5,336 nucleotides of DNA. Source: JAPLST01 sp964397565. GTDB taxonomy: Bacteria; Auribacterota; UBA3054; JAPLST01. The notes below the pieces were generated by a model. The model ran no database searches. It had not been told where the DNA came from and saw nothing but the letters and a program-made list of their open reading frames with translations. Each line of letters opens with the position of its first letter. The first letter of the stretch is position 1. A program made the translations under genes and the position numbers. Positions 1 through 5,336 of the stretch are shown piece after piece. The DNA is taken from the NCBI GenBank assembly GCA_964397565.1, contig CAYNJC010000079.1, positions 1 to 5,336 of the forward strand, given 5' to 3'.

Positions 1-1308
1 CGGCACATTGACCGTGCCATCCGGCAGCGCCGCGGTGACAATCTCAAGCCGGTCGGTGCGCTGCGTAACAATGATAACGGCGGTGGCGCTGGCCGTCAAC
101 AGATCGTTGTCCGTCGCGACAAATTCAATAACATGCCGGCCAACATCACTGGCGCCGGGCGTCCACGTGAGACTGGTCTTGTTAGAGTTGACGACTGCGG
201 CGGCAGGCGCACCATTGATGGTGAGCTCAGCCGTGCCGTCGTTGTCGCCATAGGCAATGGCGAGCGTGGCCACTTGGCCGGCACAGACCACCTGCTGGGT
301 CGGCGCAACCGTGACGAACGGCGGTTGCGGGCGATGTGCTTCGCGGGCAATTTCATCCGGTGTCAGGGTGCGCCCCCACAGTTTCACTTCATCCAGCCAG
401 CCCTTCATCCACGCCCAGCCCCACGAAGGGAATCCGCCCATGCACAGCGGCTGACTGGTCGGCAACAACGCTTCCACACTCAGATTCGTCTGCGCGCAGG
501 CCAGGCCATTCGTGTAGAGTGTGCATGACAAAGGCGTCATGACAAACGTTATATGGGTCCACTGCGTGCGCCCCACATGTTCCACATTCAGCACATGCTC
601 GTGCGCAGCGTTGCCATAGGCCATTGCCGCGAAGACGCCGCCGTTCGGCAACATGTGTCCGAACCAGCCGCGCCAGCGCTCATCCCATTTTCCCAGAATG
701 CGACTTTGCCCCGACGGCGATGCATCCGTCGGTGTCTTAATCCAGAAGCCCACGGTCAGATTCGTCACGTTGAAATCTGCGTGATGGGGCACGCTGATGT
801 ACTGTCCATAGCCGTCGAAGTAAACACAGCCGTTCAGTGCGCCGCCCGCCGCGCCAACTGCGCCGTAGTTCGCGCCGTCATGGGCGTTGCCGCTTTCGTC
901 CTTACCTAAGTTGTTGGCATCATCGAAGCTGTACCATGCCAGCAAGTTTGTCTTGGTGCCATAGCGGACGGAGATGTTGCAGCTGAGTTCCTTGGCGGTT
1001 GTACTGGACAGCGCATCATGCACACTGGCTGTAAACGGATAGGTTCCAACGCGCGCGGGTATCCCCGTCAACGCACCTGCCGGGGTAAGCGCGACTCCCA
1101 ATGGCAGACTGCCAGCCAAGATGCTCCACATGTAGGGCGGTGTGCCGCCTGTTGCAGTCAGTGCCGCCAGGTAAGGTTCGCCATCAATACCATCTGGCAG
1201 CGCCGTAGTTGTGATGATGAGGCCAGAACTGGTGAGTTCATAGGCACCCATGTCCACGCGGCCACCGACAACGCGCGGCTGGCCGTCAAGATCAACGGCA
1301 CCAGTCAT
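1..1308 (-). pseudogene. 3' continuation of the beta-helix gene after the in-frame TGA: Ig-like, LamG, Ig-like modules (partial)
   Basis: Codon-by-codon reading from 1308 to 1, in the same frame as the upstream part, finds no stop in 436 codons. Numbered from the start at 3027: residues 574-599 finish the second beta-helix copy (DLDGQPR, GAYELT). About 603-688 is a putative Ig domain of the He_PIG kind (ALPDG, TGGTPPYMWSI, LPLGVALTPAGALTGIPA). About 691-898 is a LamG/concanavalin A-like domain (LLAWYSFDD, DESGNAHDG, VYFDGYGQYISVP, TVGFWIKT, WTHITFVM, LDEVKLWGRTLTPDEIARE). About 899-988 is another Ig-like segment. The last residues, LEIVTAALPDGTVNVP, begin a further putative Ig domain that leaves the window. 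An ATG directly follows the TGA (1308-1306) but has no Shine-Dalgarno site or signal peptide, so independent translation into an exported protein is unlikely. LamG domains commonly bind glycans; that role is inferred here. It is called a pseudogene fragment only because of the upstream stop, and it would be ordinary coding sequence if the TGA is an error. Confidence 0.75.
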
Positions 1309-2100
1309 TCATGGTTGATTGAGGCCCGCATTCACGCAGGGAGAATCACTGCGCAAACGATAATTGCCGCTGGTTGCGTCAGCAAACAAAGGGGCCGCCG
1401 TGATATTGCCCGTGCCTGCCACGCTTGGCACGATGCACGTGTAGCTGAACGTGGGAGCATTACCGCTGATATGAAGGTAGTTCTGCGGCGCGTTGAGAGA
1501 GATGATGGAATTAAGCACAATCGATGGCGGGCCACCGCCGTTGCTCGACAGCAGCCCCGCATCCGCGCCGCTTGAGGTATTGCTGACGACGGTGCAGTTT
1601 TCCATAGTGCCACCGTCCCTGAGGCGGACGCCTGCACCATAGTTAGTTGCACGATTTCTGAAGATGAGACAGTTGCGTAACTTCCCATAGCCGTTGCATT
1701 CAACGCCGCCGCTATAGGTGCTGACATTGTCGCGCACAATACAATTTTCAACCACGCCGCCAAGGAAAGCGATGTTCACACCGGCACCGGCGCCGGCGCC
1801 ATCAACAAAGCCATTGCAGATGGTAAAACCGGTCAGCGTGCCATTGGTTATGGACAGGCATCTAGTACGTTGCATGCCATCAATGGCCGTTTCGTACGGA
1901 CCAGCGGCACTGGCAACGCGGATGTTTTTCAGCACACTGAGCTCTGTCGAAAGTCCGTAGACACCATTGCTCACGATAACAGTATCTCCATCAACGCACG
2001 CGTCCACCGCGGTCTGGATGCTTGTGGCTGCGCCGCACCAGTTGGTGTAGGGCGCCACATTGCCGCCATCCAGCGCGACATAGCGCGTCGCGCCATAGGA
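1232..2100 (-). repeat. 869-bp direct repeat, copy B (second in gene order)
   Basis: This copy is identical to copy A by eye apart from three bases: 1258 (g versus a at 2143, silent Arg codon), 1309 (t versus c at 2194, Trp to stop) and 1315 (t versus c at 2200, silent Gln codon). The remaining sequence up to 2100 shows no difference, including at silent positions. The two copies are separated by 16 bp (2101-2116). The 885-base period equals 295 codons, so the reading frame is kept across the junction. Confidence 0.95.
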
Positions 2101-3027
2101 GATGATGGTGGCATTTGTGAGTTCATAGGCACCCATGTCCACACGGCCACCGACAACGCGCGGCTGGCCGTCAAGATCAACGGCACCAGTCATCCATGGC
2201 TGATTGAGGCCCGCATTCACGCAGGGAGAATCACTGCGCAAACGATAATTGCCGCTGGTTGCGTCAGCAAACAAAGGGGCCGCCGTGATATTGCCCGTGC
2301 CTGCCACGCTTGGCACGATGCACGTGTAGCTGAACGTGGGAGCATTACCGCTGATATGAAGGTAGTTCTGCGGCGCGTTGAGAGAGATGATGGAATTAAG
2401 CACAATCGATGGCGGGCCACCGCCGTTGCTCGACAGCAGCCCCGCATCCGCGCCGCTTGAGGTATTGCTGACGACGGTGCAGTTTTCCATAGTGCCACCG
2501 TCCCTGAGGCGGACGCCTGCACCATAGTTAGTTGCACGATTTCTGAAGATGAGACAGTTGCGTAACTTCCCATAGCCGTTGCATTCAACGCCGCCGCTAT
2601 AGGTGCTGACATTGTCGCGCACAATACAATTTTCAACCACGCCGCCAAGGAAAGCGATGTTCACACCGGCACCGGCGCCGGCGCCATCAACAAAGCCATT
2701 GCAGATGGTAAAACCGGTCAGCGTGCCATTGGTTATGGACAGGCATCTAGTACGTTGCATGCCATCAATGGCCGTTTCGTACGGACCAGCGGCACTGGCA
2801 ACGCGGATGTTTTTCAGCACACTGAGCTCTGTCGAAAGTCCGTAGACACCATTGCTCACGATAACAGTATCTCCATCAACGCACGCGTCCACCGCGGTCT
2901 GGATGCTTGTGGCTGCGCCGCACCAGTTGGTGTAGGGCGCCACATTGCCGCCATCCAGCGCGACATAGCGCGTCGCGCCATAGGAACTGGCCACACACAA
3001 CGCCATGAACAGAACCAGTGTTTTCAT
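1309..3027 (-). CDS. Secreted right-handed beta-helix protein with duplicated domain, ended by premature TGA
   Basis: The 572-codon frame starts at ATG 3027 behind an AGGAGA site and ends at TGA 1311-1309. Residues 1-15 or so form a short signal peptide (MKTLVLFMALCVASS). Residues 15-304 form one parallel beta-helix module. It opens with a TRYVALDGG...SIQTAVDACVDGDTV stretch, typical of exported beta-helix proteins. It continues with Asn/Gly-rich coils such as VENCIVRDN, LRNCLIFRN and MENCTVVSN, and closes with SDSPCVNAGLNQPW...DLDGQPR...VDMGAYE. Residues 310-572 repeat this module without an amino-acid change until the stop. The stop replaces the Trp found at residue 278 of the first copy, and the protein frame continues for at least 436 codons beyond it. 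This entry is therefore probably the 5' part of a longer gene disrupted by one base change. If translated as read, the product would be one complete and one nearly complete helix without the later LamG and Ig domains. Beta-helix proteins of this style are often adhesins or polysaccharide-active proteins. I see no lyase or hydrolase catalytic motif, so the activity is unknown. Confidence 0.85.
   Translation of the reverse strand: MKTLVLFMALCVASSYGATRYVALDGGNVAPYTNWCGAATSIQTAVDACVDGDTVIVSNGVYGLSTELSVLKNIRVASAAGPYETAIDGMQRTRCLSITNGTLTGFTICNGFVDGAGAGAGVNIAFLGGVVENCIVRDNVSTYSGGVECNGYGKLRNCLIFRNRATNYGAGVRLRDGGTMENCTVVSNTSSGADAGLLSSNGGGPPSIVLNSIISLNAPQNYLHISGNAPTFSYTCIVPSVAGTGNITAAPLFADATSGNYRLRSDSPCVNAGLNQPWMTGAVDLDGQPRVVGGRVDMGAYELTNATIISYGATRYVALDGGNVAPYTNWCGAATSIQTAVDACVDGDTVIVSNGVYGLSTELSVLKNIRVASAAGPYETAIDGMQRTRCLSITNGTLTGFTICNGFVDGAGAGAGVNIAFLGGVVENCIVRDNVSTYSGGVECNGYGKLRNCLIFRNRATNYGAGVRLRDGGTMENCTVVSNTSSGADAGLLSSNGGGPPSIVLNSIISLNAPQNYLHISGNAPTFSYTCIVPSVAGTGNITAAPLFADATSGNYRLRSDSPCVNAGLNQP
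2117..2985 (-). repeat. 869-bp direct repeat, copy A (first in gene order)
   Basis: This stretch matches 1232-2100 at a constant offset of 885 bases. Identity ends at 2985/2100 on one side (2986 a versus 2101 g) and at 2117/1232 on the other (2116 t versus 1231 g). It encodes residues 15-304, the whole mature beta-helix module, beginning at the end of the signal peptide. Copy A keeps TGG (Trp) at 2196-2194, where copy B has TGA. Confidence 0.95.
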
Positions 3028-3034
3028 CAGCATC

Positions 3035-3040
3035 TCTCCT
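3035..3040 (-). promoter_or_regulatory. Ribosome binding site of the beta-helix gene
   Basis: The minus strand reads AGGAGA. The ATG at 3027 is 7-8 bases downstream, the usual distance. Another in-frame ATG at 3033 is only 1-2 bases away and too close. An ATG at 3129 lies inside the preceding gene and would place 34 polar residues before the signal peptide. This supports 3027 as the start. Confidence 0.75.
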
Positions 3041-3070
3041 GTAGTCTTGTAGCTTTCAGTCTGCACAAAA

Positions 3071-5149
3071 TCAATTGCCGGTCGGCTGTTGCAGATACAC
3101 GCCCGGTTTGGTCGGTATCGCGCCGGCAAACTTGAAGACCAATTTCGTCTTGTACGTGTCCTTGCGCTTGTTATGATTTTCAGTGTAAGTAATCGTCGCG
3201 GTCGGGCTCTTGTACGTGTACTTTTTACCGTTCTTGGTCACCAGCTCGAACGGGCCGCTGACCAGGTCGTGCGTGAAGACGTTGATGATGCCAATCCCCC
3301 AGCCGGCATTGAGCAGTGCGCTCCATGGCCCGGGCAGTTGCTTGCAGATCAGCGTGTCCATTTTCTTGGTGTCGCGCATCGCCCATGTTTTCCTGTCGGC
3401 GAAATTGGCCGCCAACAGGGCATAGCCGGGCGCTGCACCACACCATGCGCCGGCCGCAACCGCGCTTTCCGCCCGCACCCAGTAATAGCAAACGATGCCG
3501 GGCACGGCTGTGCCATCCGTGCAGTTTGTGTCCGTGACGTCCGCAGCAATGACGCCAGCCAGATTGGTCAGCGGACTGTCGGCGCGATAGACGCGGTACT
3601 TCGTCGCGCCTTGCACGGCTGCCCAAGAAACATCAACTGCATTGGTGTGGGCACCAAGCGTGGCAGCAATATTGGCCGACGCCTGCAATTGACGGTAGCC
3701 GCTGTCGGACGCGCTGGCGTCGCTTTCAACGCCGTTCTGTTGCGCGACAAGCCAATAATAGTAAAGCAAGCCAGGAGTGGCGCTCATATCATCATAGACC
3801 GTGTTTGAGACAGCATTGGCGATAGTCGCTGCCGCGGCACTGTCATTAGTCACGGCGCGCAAAACGCGATAGGATGTTGCGCCGGGCGTGGCCAGCCAGG
3901 CCAGCGCGACTTTGTTGGTGAAGGCGCCGTCCGAGACAGCCAGACCGGTCGGTGTGGCCGCTTTGCGTGTGATGGTGGTTGTGTCGGACGCGACCGTACC
4001 GACGGTGTCGGTGCCGTAGACGGCGATGGCGTTAGCGCCAACTTCAAGTGCGATCTCTGGCGTGGTCCAGTCTGGTGCAGCCGGAAATGCGTAGACCAAG
4101 CCGTTGACTGCATTCGATGCCCACAGCTGCCCAATAATTCCAGGGCTGTTTGTACCAGCAACGTTATAACTTAAAACATTATGGGCAACAACGGCTGGCT
4201 CGGACGTAATCGCAACAACAAAATTCACAAGCTTGCTATACCAGACATCCTGCCCGGCACCCACAATCCACAGCGCATTATTATAGTAAGCCGCGCCATA
4301 ACTTCTTCGATCGCCCCACGGTGCCGCAGCCGTCGCCAAATGCCACGTCGCGCCATCTTCGCTGAACCAGACATCGTGAGGTGACCCGCCGTTATAGCCA
4401 CCCATCACCCAAATTTCATTTCCGTCACTCAGGGTGGTAAACTGACCACGATTGCCCCACGGCGCGTGTGCAATGGCCTGCACCCAGTTTGTTCCGTCTG
4501 TGCTTGACCAGACATCATCGCGCATGGTGCCACCGTATTCACAACCCAGCACCCACATTTTCCCATGATGTACAACGCTTTGAAACCGGGCACGATTGCC
4601 CCACGGCGCTGCCCCCGTGACTCTAGTCCACACCACGCCATCGGCACTTGACCATACATCCCGTGGATTATTAGCATATCCGCCCATAATCCACATTTTG
4701 TTGCTGTAGACCACGGCACCAAAGCCTTCTCTTCCACCCCACGGAGCATGGTTCAAAACAGTCGTCCAATTGGTTCCATCACTGCTGTTCCAGACGAAGT
4801 CTTTATATTCGCTATCGCTAGTGCCACCCAGCAGCCAGAGCATGTTGCTGTGAACCAATACGTGGTGGCCACTTAATCCACCCCAGGGTGCGTTTGCCGT
4901 CACGCAGGCCCAATTTGACCCATCAACAGAAGACCAAACATCGGCCCGCCGCGGGCCTGACCCGGCACCGCCAAACAACCACATTTTGTTCTGGTAAACA
5001 GTGCAATCTAACAAGGTCCTTGAACTCCAAGGCGCCAAGCTGGTTGCACACGTCCAATTGGAGCCAATTGAAGGATCCGCATGAACTGTCATGGAAATGA
5101 CGGTCACCAATATACCCAATGCCGTCAAACTAATAAAACGTTGTGTCAT
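3071..5149 (-). CDS. Secreted Kelch-like repeat protein with fibronectin type III domains
   Basis: The protein is 692 residues, starting at the ATG behind the AAAGGAGGT site and ending with TGA. Residues 1-24 form a signal peptide (MTQRF, hydrophobic core, VHA before DPS), so export is expected. Residues 30-305 hold six Kelch-like repeats of 46-48 residues. Each has a W near its start (32, 80, 128, 174, 222, 269), an APW motif (39-41, 87-89, 135-137, 181-183, 229-231, 276-278), a hydrophobic-GG strand (LFGG, LLGG, IMGG, VLGC, VMGG, IVGA) and a VW pair, usually followed by S-S-x-D-G. This pattern predicts a beta-propeller. Residues about 312-394 look Ig-like. About 398-488 and 489-582 are two fibronectin III domains sharing GATxYRVxRA. 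Residues 585-692 are a Lys-rich region I cannot assign. No catalytic motif, lipobox or cell-wall anchor is visible. Kelch and fibronectin III domains in exported bacterial proteins usually mediate protein or glycan contacts, so surface binding is inferred. It is probably co-transcribed with the beta-helix gene that starts 43 nt downstream. Confidence 0.9.
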   Translation of the reverse strand: MTQRFISLTALGILVTVISMTVHADPSIGSNWTCATSLAPWSSRTLLDCTVYQNKMWLFGGAGSGPRRADVWSSVDGSNWACVTANAPWGGLSGHHVLVHSNMLWLLGGTSDSEYKDFVWNSSDGTNWTTVLNHAPWGGREGFGAVVYSNKMWIMGGYANNPRDVWSSADGVVWTRVTGAAPWGNRARFQSVVHHGKMWVLGCEYGGTMRDDVWSSTDGTNWVQAIAHAPWGNRGQFTTLSDGNEIWVMGGYNGGSPHDVWFSEDGATWHLATAAAPWGDRRSYGAAYYNNALWIVGAGQDVWYSKLVNFVVAITSEPAVVAHNVLSYNVAGTNSPGIIGQLWASNAVNGLVYAFPAAPDWTTPEIALEVGANAIAVYGTDTVGTVASDTTTITRKAATPTGLAVSDGAFTNKVALAWLATPGATSYRVLRAVTNDSAAAATIANAVSNTVYDDMSATPGLLYYYWLVAQQNGVESDASASDSGYRQLQASANIAATLGAHTNAVDVSWAAVQGATKYRVYRADSPLTNLAGVIAADVTDTNCTDGTAVPGIVCYYWVRAESAVAAGAWCGAAPGYALLAANFADRKTWAMRDTKKMDTLICKQLPGPWSALLNAGWGIGIINVFTHDLVSGPFELVTKNGKKYTYKSPTATITYTENHNKRKDTYKTKLVFKFAGAIPTKPGVYLQQPTGN
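4235..5062 (-). repeat. Six Kelch-like protein repeats (beta-propeller region)
   Basis: This segment encodes six consecutive units of about 47 residues with the consensus NW-x(6-7)-APWG-x-R ... MW-(I/V/L)-(M/L)-GG ... DVWSS-x-DG. The conserved Trp after the unit start falls at residues 32, 80, 128, 174, 222 and 269. The first unit has APWS instead of APWG, and in units 4 and 6 the GG pair is changed to GC and GA. The repeats have diverged at DNA level, so this is an old protein-level repeat, unlike the near-identical duplication in the next gene. Confidence 0.8.
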
Positions 5150-5156
5150 TACAAAG

Positions 5157-5165
5157 ACCTCCTTT
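5157..5165 (-). promoter_or_regulatory. Strong ribosome binding site of the Kelch-like gene
   Basis: The minus strand reads AAAGGAGGT, nearly the full anti-Shine-Dalgarno complement, followed by a 7-nt spacer (CTTTGTA) and ATG at 5149. This fixes the start at 5149. The in-frame ATG at 5185 lies upstream of this site, inside the hairpin region, and would add 12 residues ahead of the signal peptide. Confidence 0.85.
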
Positions 5166-5176
5166 GGAGATAAATA

Positions 5177-5208
5177 GAGCAGCAAGTCGCACTTACAGCT
5201 TGCTGCTC
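5177..5208 (-). terminator. 10-bp perfect inverted repeat, possible weak terminator or leader hairpin
   Basis: The arms 5177-5186 (gagcagcaag) and 5199-5208 (cttgctgctc) are exact reverse complements around a 12-nt loop. On the minus strand the stem is followed by TATTTATCTCC, a broken rather than continuous T tract. It sits 27 bases after the stop of the upstream gene, where a Rho-independent terminator would be expected. However, it ends only 11 bases before the Shine-Dalgarno site of the next gene, so that gene would have to be transcribed through it unless its start site falls within the hairpin. It could therefore equally be a 5'-leader or mRNA-processing hairpin. The structure is certain; the function is inferred. 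Confidence 0.45.
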
Positions 5209-5235
5209 ATAGTCAGATATTCTCTCTATTCGGCA

Positions 5236-5336
5236 CTATCTGATCGGGTATTTGCCTTTACCCTTGCGGTTCTTCTTGGCGTCGTAGCGCATTTCGATCG
5301 AGCCGCAGCCCTCGTACGCGCCAATCAAGAGCTGGA
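5236..5336 (-). CDS. 3' end of an upstream gene, product unknown (partial)
   Basis: Reading the minus strand from the window edge gives 32 complete codons ending in TAG at 5238-5236; the visible tail reads QLLIGAYEGCGSIEMRYDAK and then a very basic stretch, KNRKGKGKYPIR. The frame is open to the edge and its codon choice (GGC, GCG, TAC, CGC) matches the genes downstream, which supports real coding. The start and most of the protein lie outside the window, so no family can be assigned. The Lys/Arg-rich C-terminus loosely recalls the basic C-terminal region of the next gene, but I see no real sequence match. It lies 86 bases upstream of the Kelch-like gene on the same strand, with an inverted repeat between them. 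Confidence 0.6.
   Translation of the reverse strand, partial: QLLIGAYEGCGSIEMRYDAKKNRKGKGKYPIR

Noticed and set aside
553..909. Plus-strand open frame of 118 codons
   Set aside because: It is antisense to the LamG coding region, whose minus-strand reading gives a clear domain.
1309..1311. TGA as selenocysteine or as Trp under an alternative code
   Set aside because: The duplicate copy has TGG here, so Cys or Sec is not the ancestral residue. The neighbouring gene ends in TGA, and all visible Trp codons are TGG.
1018..2460. Plus-strand open frames of 185 and 196 codons that share over 110 residues
   Set aside because: They lie antisense to the duplicated beta-helix. Their similarity only reflects the 869-bp DNA repeat, and no ribosome site or domain supports them.
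1232..2985. Mobile element or CRISPR as the source of the long direct repeat
   Set aside because: There are no terminal inverted repeats, target duplications, transposase or short spaced repeats. The repeat is a single coding domain kept in frame.
2995..3027. Lipoprotein lipobox around Cys11 of the beta-helix protein (FMALC)
   Set aside because: The residue before Cys is Leu, not Gly, Ala or Ser, and the hydrophobic core before it is too short. An ordinary signal peptide fits better.
3028..3129. Longer start at ATG 3129 for the beta-helix gene
   Set aside because: It would overlap the end of the Kelch-like gene and put 34 polar residues before an obvious signal peptide. The AGGAGA site at 3040-3035 points to ATG 3027.
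3089..3808. Plus-strand open frame of 239 codons
   Set aside because: It is entirely antisense to the fibronectin III and C-terminal regions of the Kelch-like gene, and its Arg/Val-rich translation is typical of a shadow frame in GC-rich DNA.
5150..5185. Longer start at ATG 5185 for the Kelch-like gene
   Set aside because: The near-perfect AAAGGAGGT site lies after it, 7 nt before ATG 5149, and the signal peptide begins cleanly at 5149.

Overview
The window looks like part of a bacterial chromosome or metagenomic contig. It comes from an organism rich in large secreted, modular surface proteins. The domain set is Kelch-like propeller repeats, fibronectin III domains, a right-handed beta-helix ending in a DLDGxPR...VDxGAYE motif, putative Ig domains and a LamG/concanavalin-like domain. 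That set, together with moderately high GC and clear Shine-Dalgarno sites, is typical of the Planctomycetes-Verrucomicrobia-Kiritimatiellota-Lentisphaerae group. This placement is an inference from protein style; no marker gene is present.

All supportable genes lie on the minus strand and read from high to low coordinates. (1) 5336-5236 is the last 32 complete codons of an upstream gene. (2) 5235-5150 is an intergenic stretch with a perfect 10-bp inverted repeat (5177-5208) and a near-consensus Shine-Dalgarno site. (3) 5149-3071 encodes a 692-residue secreted protein: signal peptide, six Kelch-like repeats, an Ig-like segment, two fibronectin III domains and an unassigned basic C-terminal region. 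(4) After a 43-nt gap with its own ribosome binding site, a second secreted-protein gene starts at 3027 and runs off the window at position 1. The short gap without a terminator suggests the two genes are co-transcribed.

The most notable feature is inside the second gene. Its beta-helix domain is duplicated in tandem and in frame as two 869-bp copies (2117-2985 and 1232-2100) separated by 16 bp. By eye they differ at only three bases, all within 58 bp of each other at the distal end of the second copy. One of these turns a Trp codon (TGG) into a TGA stop at 1311-1309. After that stop the same frame stays open for 436 codons to the window edge and encodes recognisable domains: the end of the beta-helix, a putative Ig domain, LamG, another Ig-like domain and the start of a further putative Ig domain. 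The gene is therefore one long modular protein broken by a single recent nonsense change, or by a sequence or assembly error in a repeat.

I see no RNA gene, CRISPR array, transposase, integrase or defence or metabolic system. The plus strand appears to hold only open frames that are shadows of the minus-strand genes. The likely role of the locus is production of exported adhesive or glycan-binding proteins; no enzymatic activity is evident.
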